A stretch of DNA of 64,000 nt from Rhodanobacter sp. AS-Z3 (GCF_029224025.1 NZ_CP119392.1:2751001-2815000), one strand, 5' to 3'; positions 38,497-47,539 are shown, counted from the first letter of the stretch. Made by a program: numbers and translations. Notes: generated from the sequence alone by a model not told the origin.

Positions 38497-39531
38497 TTAA
38501 TTCTCGCCATCATCAAAATCCCTAAACAGCATCGTGGACGCAACCGATGGCTCGATTGGTCTGTCTTTGTCATAATGTTTGGCCATCTCATAACCCTCGC
38601 GCCGATATTGCGCCAGACTCAAGGACAAATCACCGAGCTTCTCGGTATTAATAACCATCCTCAAAGCAGTGCCAGCGAAGTTAGTATCAAGATCAAGCTT
38701 TTTACCGTCACCAAGTAGGAGTCCGCTTTTACCACTGCATATGAAGAAGCTGCCACCATTACGACATATTCGATTTGTCATATATAGGCCAAAACCAGAA
38801 TTTTGCCAAACGTCGTTATTATTTCTTCTAACACCCTTGAACATTTTCCCGGAGACGGCCGGCATCAATGCCATATGAATTGCATCTCTGTCACTCGAAA
38901 TGTTTAAGTATGGGTTCTTTGTCAACGACTCTCGAATGCCGATACCCGAATCCACTACAGCCATCTCAACCTTGTGTTTTGTGGGCCAATACTGGGCGCA
39001 AAATTCAAGGACAGAAGAATGCGAGTGTTCCACGACATTTCTCATAATTTCCCGCAATGAGAATGTAAGTGTGTCTACGAGTTCGCCGCTGTCTACTCTA
39101 GTGAGCATTTTTGCAAGCTTTGCGGACTCCTTCTCTATAACATTACCAATCGGCTCATAGCTATCCGCCGCCTCTCTTTCTATATCACTCACATTAAGGA
39201 TTGTCAGGGGTATGTAATTAGTATTCCCCCTAGCTTCGCCGGGCTTGTATCCATAATCGGCTCCTGCGGCCTTAAAAAAACCCATCAATGCTGCATAAGT
39301 TGCACTATCGCAATTTTGGAACTCAAGACTAGTGCCCGATCTCGATTCGGCGAATCGGCGAAGTTCCGTAGACACGTAAGCAATCGAAAATGGCTCGACA
39401 TGCTGCATTTTTGAACAATCAATCAGTGTCTTTTCGACAAAGGGAGAAGCCCAAAGCCGATTGCAAAAGTGAATTGCATTTCTCAATGACAGATTTTGAG
39501 GTATTTTATGTATTTGGAAAGGAACTTCCAT
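38497..39531 (-). CDS. GHKL-type ATPase with N-terminal STAS-like region, orphan
   Basis: 344 residues. The N-terminal ~75 residues resemble a STAS-like segment (LIDCSKMQHVEPFSIAYVSTELRRF). The C-terminal half is a histidine-kinase-type ATP-binding domain: N box SLREIMRNVVEHSHS, G1 box VVDSGIGI and a G2-like NSGFGLYMTNRI. It lacks a receiver, kinase H box and transmembrane segments. Such proteins often pair with a small DUF4325/STAS-like partner; none is present, and repeats begin directly after the stop. Low GC compared with core genes. Confidence 0.7.
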   Translation of the reverse strand: MEVPFQIHKIPQNLSLRNAIHFCNRLWASPFVEKTLIDCSKMQHVEPFSIAYVSTELRRFAESRSGTSLEFQNCDSATYAALMGFFKAAGADYGYKPGEARGNTNYIPLTILNVSDIEREAADSYEPIGNVIEKESAKLAKMLTRVDSGELVDTLTFSLREIMRNVVEHSHSSVLEFCAQYWPTKHKVEMAVVDSGIGIRESLTKNPYLNISSDRDAIHMALMPAVSGKMFKGVRRNNNDVWQNSGFGLYMTNRICRNGGSFFICSGKSGLLLGDGKKLDLDTNFAGTALRMVINTEKLGDLSLSLAQYRREGYEMAKHYDKDRPIEPSVASTMLFRDFDDGEN

Positions 39532-39597
39532 ACTCAGGTTCCAAAAAAAGGTTCAGAACAGAACGAAGGGGGCGAACAAGGATGTCAGGTTCACTTA

Positions 39598-39909
39598 TCA
39601 AGCCGCCGCCAACGCCTTCCGAACCGTCTTCGGCGCCGCCACCGCAATCTTCAGCAACGCCTTCGCCGCCCCGCTCGGTTCGCGCCGTCCCTGCTCCCAA
39701 TCCTGCAAGGTCCGCACGGACACCCCAAGCATCGCGGCGAAGTCGGCTTGAGACTGCCCCAGCTTGATTCGGGCTTCGGTGGCCTGGCTCACCTGCACGA
39801 CGAACCGGCGTCCGCCACCGGCCTTGATTTCACGGATGGCTTCCAACACTTCTTCGCCGATGTTGCGCTTCGCATCGCGGGCGAGGATCTCTTTGCTCAG
39901 CTTTTTCAT
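39598..39909 (-). CDS. nadS: NadS-type Xre antitoxin, copy 1
   Basis: 103 residues from an ATG at 39907-39909. The N-terminal KKLSKEILARDAKRNIGEEVL and HTH_3 core LGQSQADFAAMLGVSVRTLQDWEQGRREPSGAAKALLKI match the NadS antitoxin family that accompanies RelE-type toxins. Its start overlaps the toxin remnant's stop (ATGA). It differs at only two residues from the second copy at 40346. A TCAGGTTCA half-repeat abuts its stop. Confidence 0.85.
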   Translation of the reverse strand: MKKLSKEILARDAKRNIGEEVLEAIREIKAGGGRRFVVQVSQATEARIKLGQSQADFAAMLGVSVRTLQDWEQGRREPSGAAKALLKIAVAAPKTVRKALAAA

Positions 39910-40178
39910 GACTTCACCATATGGTTTTTGATCAGCCGCATGACATTCGCCGGGAGATTTTCCTGTCGGGTCTTGGCGTATATCGCGAGCAGCCAGATCT
40001 GCCCTGCCTGAGTGACTTCGTAGTAGATCACGCGAACACCGCCACGCTTGCCTTTGTCCGTCACGCCCCAGCGCATCTTGCGACAACCACCAGAGCCGGG
40101 GACCAGATCACCCGCGTCGACATGCTCGGACAAGTACCACTGAAGAGCGGCGTACTCCTCGTCCGTGCGAAACTGGGG
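39906..40178 (-). pseudogene. RelE-type toxin, 5'-truncated
   Basis: In frame from an upstream TGA (40179-40181) the sequence reads TDEEYAALQWYLSEHVDAG, then SGGCRKMRWGVTDKGKRGGVRVIYYEVTQ, then IYAKTRQENLPANVMRLIKNHM, the core and C-terminus of the RelE/HigB-2 toxin family. The first ~15-20 residues and the start are replaced by a GGGGTCAGA repeat next to the MITE. An internal TTG at 40131-40133 is the only possible start and would omit the first helix, so it is probably inactive. Confidence 0.75.
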
Positions 40179-40185
40179 TCAGAGT

Positions 40186-40329
40186 CGAATGGCACTGACT
40201 TAAGCTCGTCATCCTCGCGAATGCGGGGATCCAGTGCCCTTGGCGCTCGGCAAAACCTGCAGCCACTGGATTCCTGCTTTCGCAGGAATGACGAAATGTG
40301 ACATCCCATGCTTAAGTCAGTGCCATTCG
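40186..40329. mobile_element. 144-bp MITE-like element with 20-bp terminal inverted repeats
   Basis: Left end 40186-40205 and right end 40310-40329 are exact reverse complements (CGAATGGCACTGACTTAAGC). Internally there are two hairpin modules, ATCCTCGC-GAAT-GCGGGGAT and ATTCCTGC-TTTC-GCAGGAAT, flanked by GTCAT and CCAGTG boxes. These resemble the widespread TCATTCC..GGAATCCAG repeats of Xanthomonadales. No coding capacity. GGGTCAG repeats flank both sides; no obvious target duplication. Confidence 0.8.
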
Positions 40330-40345
40330 GGTCAGGTCCATTTAA

Positions 40346-40657
40346 TCAAGCCGCCGCCAATACCTTGCGCACCGTCTTCGGCGCCGCTACCGCAATCTTC
40401 AGCAACGCCTTCGCCGCCCCACTCGGCTCGCGCCGTCCCTGCTCCCAATCCTGCAACGTCCGCACCGAGACGCCAAGCATCGCGGCGAAATCGGCTTGTG
40501 ACTGCCCCAGCTTGATCCGGGCTTCGGTGGCTTGGCTCACCTGCACGACGAACCGGCGTCCACCACCGGCCTTGATCTCGCGGATGGCTCCCAACACTTC
40601 TTCGCCGATATTGCGCTTGGCATCGCGGGCGAGGATCTCTTTGCTCAGCTTTTTCAT
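40346..40657 (-). CDS. nadS: NadS-type Xre antitoxin, copy 2
   Basis: 103 residues, identical to copy 1 except Gly for Glu in EEVLGAIRE and Val for Ala in KVLAAA. The DNA is also nearly identical, including about 20 bp upstream of the ATG, where only the last codons of a RelE toxin remain before the sequence diverges near 40680. It is therefore a duplicated antitoxin without its toxin. Its stop is followed by GGTCAGGTCCATTTAATCAAGCC. Confidence 0.85.
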   Translation of the reverse strand: MKKLSKEILARDAKRNIGEEVLGAIREIKAGGGRRFVVQVSQATEARIKLGQSQADFAAMLGVSVRTLQDWEQGRREPSGAAKALLKIAVAAPKTVRKVLAAA

Positions 40658-40725
40658 GACTTCACCATATGGTCATTGATCAGCTGTATGACTAGCGCCG
40701 TCACACAGGGAAGACTCATCCCCTC

Positions 40726-41076
40726 TCAAGCTGCCTTGATCACAAACTCACTCGCCCTCACCACCGGCCTCACCGTCCGCAACTCCCGCTGCATCTCAAC
40801 CAGACCATAGCGCTCCATCGTCTTGAGCGTACGCGACAGATTGCTGGGCGCGCGCCCAGTAACCTCAGCGAGCTGACTCAACGATTCGGGCTTCTGTTCC
40901 CGGATCACACGCAACAATGCGCGATTGTCGTCAGACAACACTTCAGCCAACGAACGCATGGAGGTAAACCAGATCTTCGGCTCATCGGGCCTTGGCTGAT
41001 GATTGCCGCTGGCAATCGCCAGCGCGCGCGCTCGGATGGCTTCCTGGGTAGCAATGCCGATGATCATTTTCTTCAT
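40726..41076 (-). CDS. TumA-type HTH antitoxin, displaced from its toxin by an IS
   Basis: 116 residues from an ATG at 41074-41076. The N-terminal KKMIIGIATQEAIRARALAIA and winged HTH (ESLSQLAEVTGRAPSNLSRTLKTMERYGLVEM) fit the HVO_A0114-like regulators paired with TumE (DUF6516) toxins. Removing the IS and one CTAG copy restores overlap with the toxin's stop (TCATGA), confirming this start. Its original promoter, upstream of the toxin, is now 1.2 kb away behind a transposase terminator. Confidence 0.8.
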   Translation of the reverse strand: MKKMIIGIATQEAIRARALAIASGNHQPRPDEPKIWFTSMRSLAEVLSDDNRALLRVIREQKPESLSQLAEVTGRAPSNLSRTLKTMERYGLVEMQRELRTVRPVVRASEFVIKAA

Positions 41077-41116
41077 GACTTCAATTCCACTAGGGATGCT
41101 CTGATCAATTAAGTTC

Positions 41117-41137
41117 AAAATGGCCGTCCAGACGGCC
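41117..41137 (-). terminator. Transposase terminator near the IS end
   Basis: On the minus strand, GGCCGTC-TG-GACGGCC is followed by ATTTTG. It lies between the transposase and the displaced antitoxin gene and would reduce read-through into it. Confidence 0.55.
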
Positions 41138-41237
41138 GTGCTAAAAATATGGATTGACTACGACGAAAAGGCAGATTGTGAGGCATATCGCCGCCATCGC
41201 CGTGCTGGGTTACCCCCAATCGCCTCGATTTCCCGCC

Positions 41238-42218
41238 TCACAGGCGCACCTCCCCTGCGGACGCTAGCAACGTTCGTCGCACCATCCACAGATTCGATAG
41301 CGCGAACAGCGTGAGTATCTGAGCGGTGTTCTTGAGCAAGCCCTTGAAGCGCACCTTCTGATAGCCGAACTGCCGCTTCACCACCCGGAACGGATGCTCC
41401 ACCTTGGCTCGAACCGCGGCCTTCATGTGCTCGGTGTGCTTGACCGCATCCTTCAACTCGCCCTCGGGCATCGCCTTCACGCTGCCGCGTTTGGCCGCGA
41501 TATGCCACGTGCGGCCGCGCTTGGGTGCCCGTTTCTCGGCGCCTTGGTAGCCGGCATCGGCATGCACCGTCTTCTCTTGGCCGTGCAGCAACTTGTCCAC
41601 TTCCGTCACGTCGCCCACGTTGGCAGGTGTCGTGGTTACCGTGTGCACCAGCCCCGATTCCACGTCCACCCCGATGTGCGCTTTCATGCCGAAGTACCAC
41701 TGCTGGCCCTTCTTCGTCTGGCGCATGTCCGGGTCACGCTGTTTGTCCGCATTCTTGGTCGAGGACGGCGCCTGAATGATCGTGGCATCCACGATCGTGC
41801 CCTGGCGTAGCAACAGGCCCTGGCCGCTCAGGTGCGCATTGACCGCTTCGAAGATCTTCACCGCCAGGCCGTGCTGCTCCAGGAAGCGACGGAACTTCAG
41901 GATCGTCGACTCGTCCGGAATCGCGTCCTCGTTCAGCTCCAGCCCGGCAAACCGGCGCATGGACTCGATCTCGTACAACGCATCTTCCATCGCTGGATCG
42001 CTCAGTGCGTACCACTGCTGCATGAAGTGGATCCGCAGCATCGTCGATGCCGCCATCGGCGGGCGACCGCGACGACCGGAGGTCGGATAGCTCGGTTCGA
42101 TCAGCGCCAGCAGGTCGGCCCACGGCACGACTTTGTCCATCTCACCCAGAAACCGCTCACGACGTGTCGGCTTCTTCTTGACTTCAAAACTCAACGAGGC
42201 GAACGAACGCTGCTTCAT
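41238..42218 (-). CDS. IS5-family transposase
   Basis: 326 residues and intact. N-terminal DUF772-type region (YPTSGRRGRPPMAASTMLRIHFMQQWY), then the DDE catalytic core: first Asp in GTIVDATIIQAPSS, second Asp in VHADAGYQGAEKR, Glu in VEHPFRVVKRQFGY (the YREK-like block). The sequence contains no frameshift or internal stop, so the element may still be mobile. Confidence 0.95.
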   Translation of the reverse strand: MKQRSFASLSFEVKKKPTRRERFLGEMDKVVPWADLLALIEPSYPTSGRRGRPPMAASTMLRIHFMQQWYALSDPAMEDALYEIESMRRFAGLELNEDAIPDESTILKFRRFLEQHGLAVKIFEAVNAHLSGQGLLLRQGTIVDATIIQAPSSTKNADKQRDPDMRQTKKGQQWYFGMKAHIGVDVESGLVHTVTTTPANVGDVTEVDKLLHGQEKTVHADAGYQGAEKRAPKRGRTWHIAAKRGSVKAMPEGELKDAVKHTEHMKAAVRAKVEHPFRVVKRQFGYQKVRFKGLLKNTAQILTLFALSNLWMVRRTLLASAGEVRL

Positions 42219-42272
42219 CGGCGATGGGCTTCCTGGGGACTGCTGGCTATGATGCCGCAGACGGGGAATAAA

Positions 42273-42632
42273 TCAGAGCATCCCTAGTACGCGATCCACT
42301 TCGTTGAAGAAGTCTTCGAGCAACTGCTGCGGGCTGGTGAACTCGTACGCCACACCTTTATCGCGAGAGTGACGATGGCGATGGTCGTAGGCAAGGCGCC
42401 GCCCTGCATAGCGCTTGCGTTTCGGCGGTTTGACGGCGTGTGCATTGTCGAATCCCAGTAATCGGGTGCCATGTCGATCGTGCAAGGTCAGCGCATAGCG
42501 GATGCCATGCGGCACATGTTCAGTCGCCTCAACGCGCCATGCTTCGATCTTGATCCAGAAACCGTTGCCCTGGTCGTAGATCTCGTTGTGAAGCAAGAGG
42601 AGCGTTTCCAGTCCCGCATCTTCCTTGGACAT
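42273..42632 (-). CDS. TumE-type (DUF6516) toxin with IS-altered C-terminus
   Basis: 119 residues. The central GIRYALTLHDRHGTRLLGFDNAH and C-terminal YEFTSPQQLLEDFFNEVDRVL match the DUF6516/TumE family, with a basic KPPKRKRYAGRR insertion. IS5 entered the 3' end: the present tail is GML, encoded by the IS terminus. Without the IS the frame would read VELKS and stop over the antitoxin ATG. Only five residues are changed, so the toxin fold should be intact. A palindrome lies just upstream. Confidence 0.8.
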   Translation of the reverse strand: MSKEDAGLETLLLLHNEIYDQGNGFWIKIEAWRVEATEHVPHGIRYALTLHDRHGTRLLGFDNAHAVKPPKRKRYAGRRLAYDHRHRHSRDKGVAYEFTSPQQLLEDFFNEVDRVLGML

Positions 42633-42639
42633 GACTATA

Positions 42640-42654
42640 TATCATCCGATGATA
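42640..42654. promoter_or_regulatory. Operator palindrome upstream of the TumE-type toxin
   Basis: TATCATC-C-GATGATA, a perfect 7-bp inverted repeat with a 1-bp centre, 8 bp before the toxin ATG. An adjoining TATATA lies at 42637-42642. It fits conditional autoregulation by the TA complex. Confidence 0.6.
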
Positions 42655-42686
42655 ACTTCAAGTTGCCCCGCCAGACGTTGAAGGCG

Positions 42687-42713
42687 CTGGATCCCAGCGT
42701 TCGCTGGGATGAC
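42687..42713. repeat. Palindromic REP-like hairpin downstream of hutU
   Basis: ATCCCAGC (42691-42698), GTTC loop, GCTGGGAT (42703-42710), then GACGG. The GCTGGATCCC..GGGATGACGG unit is the same type as the hairpin modules inside the MITE at 40186. Confidence 0.7.
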
Positions 42714-42746
42714 GGCCTTAGGCATCCAGTTCGTCGACCGATACGC

Positions 42747-44417
42747 CTACACCATCGGCAACTTCAACCCCTGCTCTTTCGCACAGTCGATAGCCACCTC
42801 ATACCCCGCATCCGCATGCCGCATCACCCCAGTCGCCGGATCATTCCACAGCACCCGCGCAATCCGCTCATCCGCTTCCTTCGTGCCGTCGCAGACAATC
42901 ACGATGCCGGAATGCTGCGAATAACCCATCCCCACCCCGCCGCCATGATGCAACGACACCCATGTCGCACCACCAGCGACATTCAACATCGCGTTGAGCA
43001 ACGGCCAGTCAGATACCGCGTCCGAGCCATCTTTCATCGCCTCGGTCTCCCGGTTCGGTGACGCCACCGAGCCGGAATCCAGATGGTCGCGGCCGATCAC
43101 CACCGGCGCTTTCAACTCCCCGTTGCGCACCATCTCGTTGAACGCGAGGCCGAGCCTGTCGCGCACGCCGAGGCCGACCCAGCAGATGCGCGCCGGCAGG
43201 CCCTGAAAGCTGATGCGCTCTTTTGCCATGTCGAGCCAGCGGTGCAGATGTTCGTCGTCGGGGATCAGTTCCTTGACCTTGGCGTCGGTCTTGTAGATGT
43301 CTTCCGGATCACCGGAGAGTGCCACCCAGCGGAACGGGCCGATGCCGCGGCAGAACAGCGGGCGCACGTAGGCCGGTACGAAACCGGGGAATACGAACGC
43401 GTTTTCGCAACCGACGTCTTTCGCCATCTGGCGGATGTTGTTGCCGTAGTCGAAGGTGGGAATGCCCTGGGCGTGGAACGCGAGCATCGCGTCGACATGG
43501 GTTTTCATCGACAGCTTGGCAGCGCGTGAGGTGCCGACCGGATCGCTCTGGCGGCGCTCGAACCACTGCTCCACGGTCCAGCCTTGCGGCAGGTAGCCGT
43601 TGACTGGATCGTGTGCGCTGGTCTGGTCGGTGACAGCGTCGGGCTTGACGCCGCGCCGGACCAGCTCGGGCAGGATGTCGGCGGCGTTGCCGAGCAGCGC
43701 GATGGATTTCGCTTCGCCCGCTTCGGTGTGCTTCGCGATGCGCGCGAGCGCGTCGTCGAGATCGCTGGCCTGCTCGTCGACGTAACGTGTGTTCAGGCGG
43801 AAGTCGATGCGGCTCTGCTGGCATTCGATGTTGAGGCTGCACGCGCCGGCGAGTGACGCGGCGAGCGGCTGTGCTGCACCCATGCCGCCGAGGCCGGCGG
43901 TAAGAATCCAGCGCCCCTTCAAATTCCCGCCGAAGTGCTGGCGACCCATCTCGACGAACGTTTCGTAGGTGCCCTGGATGATGCCTTGCGAGCCGATGTA
44001 GATCCACGAGCCAGCGGTCATCTGGCCGTACATCATCAGGCCTTTGCGATCGAGCTCGTTGAAGTGTTCCCACGTCGCCCAGTGCGGCACCAGGTTGGAG
44101 TTCGCGATCAGCACGCGCGGCGCGTCCTTGTGCGTGCGGAACACGCCGACCGGCTTGCCGGACTGAACCAGCAAGGTCTCGTCGTCGTTCAATTCGCGCA
44201 GCGATTTGAGGATTGCGTCGAAGCACTCCCAGTTGCGCGCGGCGCGACCGATGCCGCCGTACACCACCAGCTCCGCAGGGTTTTCCGCCACCTCGGGATC
44301 GAGGTTGTTCTGCAACATGCGGAACGGCGCTTCCGTAAGCCAGCTCTTGCAGGAAAGCTCGGTACCGCGCGGCGCGCGGATGGTGCGGGTGGTGTCGATA
44401 CGCGTGGGTGCAGTCAT
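42747..44417 (-). CDS. hutU: Urocanate hydratase
   Basis: 556 residues from an ATG at 44415-44417 with GGAG upstream, the family's usual length. Adds water to urocanate to form 4-imidazolone-5-propionate (histidine degradation step 2) with a tightly bound NAD. Visible: the NAD loop [19 protein letters not shown], the catalytic Cys in [16 protein letters not shown] and the C-terminal [13 protein letters not shown]. Its partner hut genes are not adjacent: hutF and hutI are 8 and 13 kb away, and no hutH or hutG is in the window. Confidence 0.97.
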   Translation of the reverse strand: MTAPTRIDTTRTIRAPRGTELSCKSWLTEAPFRMLQNNLDPEVAENPAELVVYGGIGRAARNWECFDAILKSLRELNDDETLLVQSGKPVGVFRTHKDAPRVLIANSNLVPHWATWEHFNELDRKGLMMYGQMTAGSWIYIGSQGIIQGTYETFVEMGRQHFGGNLKGRWILTAGLGGMGAAQPLAASLAGACSLNIECQQSRIDFRLNTRYVDEQASDLDDALARIAKHTEAGEAKSIALLGNAADILPELVRRGVKPDAVTDQTSAHDPVNGYLPQGWTVEQWFERRQSDPVGTSRAAKLSMKTHVDAMLAFHAQGIPTFDYGNNIRQMAKDVGCENAFVFPGFVPAYVRPLFCRGIGPFRWVALSGDPEDIYKTDAKVKELIPDDEHLHRWLDMAKERISFQGLPARICWVGLGVRDRLGLAFNEMVRNGELKAPVVIGRDHLDSGSVASPNRETEAMKDGSDAVSDWPLLNAMLNVAGGATWVSLHHGGGVGMGYSQHSGIVIVCDGTKEADERIARVLWNDPATGVMRHADAGYEVAIDCAKEQGLKLPMV

Positions 44418-44491
44418 CGCAAAACGCTCCGGTGGGTCAGACCGCCGAGTATAGACGCGCTGCTTCGACCCACCGTTGTGCAGGTGCGCAG

Positions 44492-45889
44492 TCAGTGCAC
44501 GCAGGACGCCGCCAGCCATGCCAACGCAGCCGTCAGCGTCGGATCGCTGGCGGCGCTTGTCGTGGCGTCGATCGCCTGATCCGGCATCAGCTTGCCGCCG
44601 TACGCGTGACCGTTGCGGTCCACGTCAACGGTGGTGGTGATCACAAGCAAGCTGCCGTCAGGCAAGGGAAAGGCACTGTTGCCGGTGCTGCGGCCGTCGG
44701 TCGGCTGACCGAACGAGCGCGTGCCGGGTCGTCCCTGAAAGGCAATCGCCATCACCTCGCCGGAGCTGGACGTATGCGGCCCGAGCAGCACAGCCACGGC
44801 ATCGTGTTCCAACTCGGGCCCGCGTGCTGGCGCCTGGTCGAGCGGGTTCGCCGCAGCGAACTTCGTCTCGTTTCCGTCGGCATAGCGGAAGCTGCCGAGT
44901 GGCTCATCGCCAAGCAGCGGACGCAGGCCAGCCAGCATCGGCAACATGCTGCCGCCGGTATCGTGGCGCAGGTCGACGACCCAGCCGCAGCGGACTTGCG
45001 GCGCGAGCGTGCCGATCGCACCCACCATGCTTGCCACGAACGCATGACGCGCCGGCGCATTCATGCCCTCATAGCCGGGCATCTCGATATAGCCGACGCT
45101 GCCCGGCTTCAGCTCGACCGAGCTCGGCGACGTGGCGCCGCCACTGGTTTGATGTTGATGGGCATCGGAAGGCGGCATCAGATAGCTGTGGTGATCGCCG
45201 AGCGCGTTCAGCATTTGCCGGATCGCCGGATAGACATCAATCGGCACGACGGCATCGCTTGCCATCGCGTGCAATTCGGGAACGAGCCGGACCCAGTCGA
45301 CGTCGCGCGCATGCAACGCATGCGCCTGCACGATGCGAATCGCCGCATCCAGCACGCTCGCCGGCGCCACCCTGGCCGTTGTCGAGGTATCCAGCACGAC
45401 AAGCCGCAACTGCCTCGCGGTGACTTCGCCATTGCCATTCAGCACGGTGCCGAGCAACAAACTGGTGGCGGCCGTGGGTACGTCGATCTGCACGGCGCGA
45501 TGGGCGTCTGTCGTCGTGGCCACCACCGGCATGCGCTGCGAATTCGCGAACGAAATGATCTGGTGCGCGGCATTGTCCGCGCGCAGCCAGATCAGCGCGC
45601 CGTTCACGGCGTCGTGCGTATCCAGATCGGCAGACAGGCGGATCGTGCGGCCTCGATACCGCGTCGCATCGAGCACGCTCACGGAGCTGCCGAACTTCAC
45701 GGGATCGGCGTGCTGAGCGCGCAAGCTGACCGTCGCGCCGTCCTCGCCGAGCAGGTCGCCGGAACCGTGCACGTCGTACCCGTGGCCGCTGCCGGTGATT
45801 CGCCATGAAGTATCGGTCGGCGCGGCGGCGCCTGACATCGGCGCGATGCCAACGCAGGCAAACAAGACGACGACCAGCAAACGGTGCAT
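44492..45889 (-). CDS. S41 family peptidase, exported
   Basis: 465 residues from an ATG at 45887-45889. A signal peptide ([18 protein letters not shown]) is followed by an unrecognised beta-rich ~170-residue region and then the tail-specific protease core: [31 protein letters not shown] and [18 protein letters not shown] with the nucleophile Ser in SSSGE. The TDGRSTGNS block closes the active site. No PDZ domain is evident. Likely periplasmic. Confidence 0.85.
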   Translation of the reverse strand: MHRLLVVVLFACVGIAPMSGAAAPTDTSWRITGSGHGYDVHGSGDLLGEDGATVSLRAQHADPVKFGSSVSVLDATRYRGRTIRLSADLDTHDAVNGALIWLRADNAAHQIISFANSQRMPVVATTTDAHRAVQIDVPTAATSLLLGTVLNGNGEVTARQLRLVVLDTSTTARVAPASVLDAAIRIVQAHALHARDVDWVRLVPELHAMASDAVVPIDVYPAIRQMLNALGDHHSYLMPPSDAHQHQTSGGATSPSSVELKPGSVGYIEMPGYEGMNAPARHAFVASMVGAIGTLAPQVRCGWVVDLRHDTGGSMLPMLAGLRPLLGDEPLGSFRYADGNETKFAAANPLDQAPARGPELEHDAVAVLLGPHTSSSGEVMAIAFQGRPGTRSFGQPTDGRSTGNSAFPLPDGSLLVITTTVDVDRNGHAYGGKLMPDQAIDATTSAASDPTLTAALAWLAASCVH

Positions 45890-46021
45890 GGCGTTCCAGC
45901 GGATGCGATGAAGCACAGAAACTACATCGCCGACGCCGGCGCGTACAGCACGCGCGTACCTGTCGGCATCCATGTCCGAAAACGGCGAGTCTTGCGGTCA
46001 CGGCGGTGCTAGCCTTCGGCC

Positions 46022-47539
46022 ATGCCCGACACGCTTGCCCTTGCCCTGCCCGACCCGAGAACCTGCGAACAGGCCCGACTCAGCCGCGACGCGCGTTTCG
46101 ACGGACTGTTTTTCACCGCCGTGAGCAGCACCGGCATCTATTGCCGACCGGTGTGTCCGGCGCCGACGGCAAAGCGCGCGAACGTACGCTATTACGCGAA
46201 CGCGGCAGCGGCGGAAGCGGCGGGGTTCCGACCGTGCCTGCGCTGCCGGCCGGAGCTGGCGCCGGGCAACGAGCACTGGCAGCGCGGCGATCACGTGGTG
46301 GCGCGCGCGTTGAAGCTGATCGAGGCCGGCTTGTTGTCGGAGCAGTCGCTGGATGAACTGGCCGCGCGCGTCGGCGTCGGCGCACGGCAGTTGCGCCGGC
46401 TGTTTGTCGAACGCATCGGCGCGCCGCCGATCAGCGTGCACACGACGCGCCGCCTGTTGTTCGCGAAGCAGTTGCTGACGGAAACCGCGTTGCCGGTGAC
46501 GGAAGTTGCACTGGCGTCCGGCTTTCGCAGCTTGCGCCGGTTCAATGCGGCGTTCGCGCAGGCGAACCGGATCGAACCGCGCGAACTGCGCCGGCACCCT
46601 CGTTCGGCAGCCGGTGCACCGTTGCTGTTGCGGCTGGGCTATCGACCGCCGTATGCATTTGATGCGTTGCTGGCGTTCCTGCGCACGCGCGCGCTGCCCG
46701 GTGTGGAACAGGTCGATGCGCTCAGCTATGCACGCGTGTTCGGTCCGCCGGATGCGCCGGGCTGGTTGCGGGTGAGCGCGTGGCCGGACGAAGCGCATGC
46801 GTTGCAGCTCGAACTGCATTGCCCGCAGCCGACGCAGATCCTCGGCGTGGTGACGACGCTGCGGCGGATGTTCGACCTGGACGCGAATCCGCAGATGATC
46901 AGCGACACGTTCGCCGGCGATCCCGTTCTCGGCCCGCTGCGCGAACGCGAGCCCGGCCTGCGCCTGCCCGGCGGCTGGGACGGCTTCGAGATTGCGGTAC
47001 GCGCGGTGTTGGGCCAGCAGATCAGCGTGGCGGCCGCGCGCACGCTGGCGACGCGCATCGTGCAGCGCTGGGGTGAGCCGGTGGCAGGCATGCCCATCGC
47101 CGGGCTGGAACGCCTGTTCCCCACGCCGGCCGCACTCGCCGACGCCGACCTGCGCGCGATCGGCCTGACCACGACGCGTGCGGCGACCGTGCGCGGCATG
47201 GCCCAGGCGATGCTGGACGGTCGCGTGGATTTTCGCGCCGAGCAAACGCTGGAGGAGTTCGTCGCCCGCTGGGTTGCGCTGCCCGGCATCGGTGAATGGA
47301 CAGCGCATTACATGGCGATGCGTGCACTGAGCCATCCCGATGCGTTCCCGGCGGCCGACCTGATCCTGCGCCGCGCCGCAAACCCCGGCGCGAAGGAACT
47401 GTCCACACGTGAGCTGACACGCGCCGCGGAAGCGTGGCGGCCGTGGCGAGCCTATGCGGTCATGCACCTGTGGCGCAGCAGCGCGAGCGCTGCACCAGCA
47501 CCACGTACTCCACCAGTCACCCGGAAATCTCGCGCATGA
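46022..47539 (+). CDS. alkA: Bifunctional Ada N-terminal/AraC-HTH and AlkA DNA-3-methyladenine glycosylase
   Basis: 505 residues. Ada zinc domain (about 18-85): [27 protein letters not shown] and CLRCRP, four Cys, of which one is the methylphosphotriester acceptor. AraC-type HTH (about 95-190), AlkA_N (about 195-300) and HhH-GPD glycosylase (about 305-470; [46 protein letters not shown] with the catalytic Asp). Likely senses methylated phosphate and removes alkylated bases. Coupled to ogt by ATGA. Confidence 0.93.
   Translation: MPDTLALALPDPRTCEQARLSRDARFDGLFFTAVSSTGIYCRPVCPAPTAKRANVRYYANAAAAEAAGFRPCLRCRPELAPGNEHWQRGDHVVARALKLIEAGLLSEQSLDELAARVGVGARQLRRLFVERIGAPPISVHTTRRLLFAKQLLTETALPVTEVALASGFRSLRRFNAAFAQANRIEPRELRRHPRSAAGAPLLLRLGYRPPYAFDALLAFLRTRALPGVEQVDALSYARVFGPPDAPGWLRVSAWPDEAHALQLELHCPQPTQILGVVTTLRRMFDLDANPQMISDTFAGDPVLGPLREREPGLRLPGGWDGFEIAVRAVLGQQISVAAARTLATRIVQRWGEPVAGMPIAGLERLFPTPAALADADLRAIGLTTTRAATVRGMAQAMLDGRVDFRAEQTLEEFVARWVALPGIGEWTAHYMAMRALSHPDAFPAADLILRRAANPGAKELSTRELTRAAEAWRPWRAYAVMHLWRSSASAAPAPRTPPVTRKSRA

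Larger units (their letters stand above)
41090..42287 (-). mobile_element. Complete IS5-family insertion sequence (1190 bp) with CTAG target duplication
   Basis: The element spans 41094-42283, with 12-bp perfect terminal inverted repeats GGATGCTCTGAT at 41094-41105 and its complement at 42272-42283. A 4-bp direct duplication CTAG flanks it at 41090-41093 and 42284-42287, as for the IS5 subgroup (YTAR targets). It carries one intact transposase gene. It interrupts the last codons of a TumE-like toxin gene. Confidence 0.93.

Noticed and set aside
36640-40350. Chromosomal integron with attC sites
   Set aside because: The repeats lack GTTRRRY core sites and the variable attC layout, and no IntI integrase is in the window.
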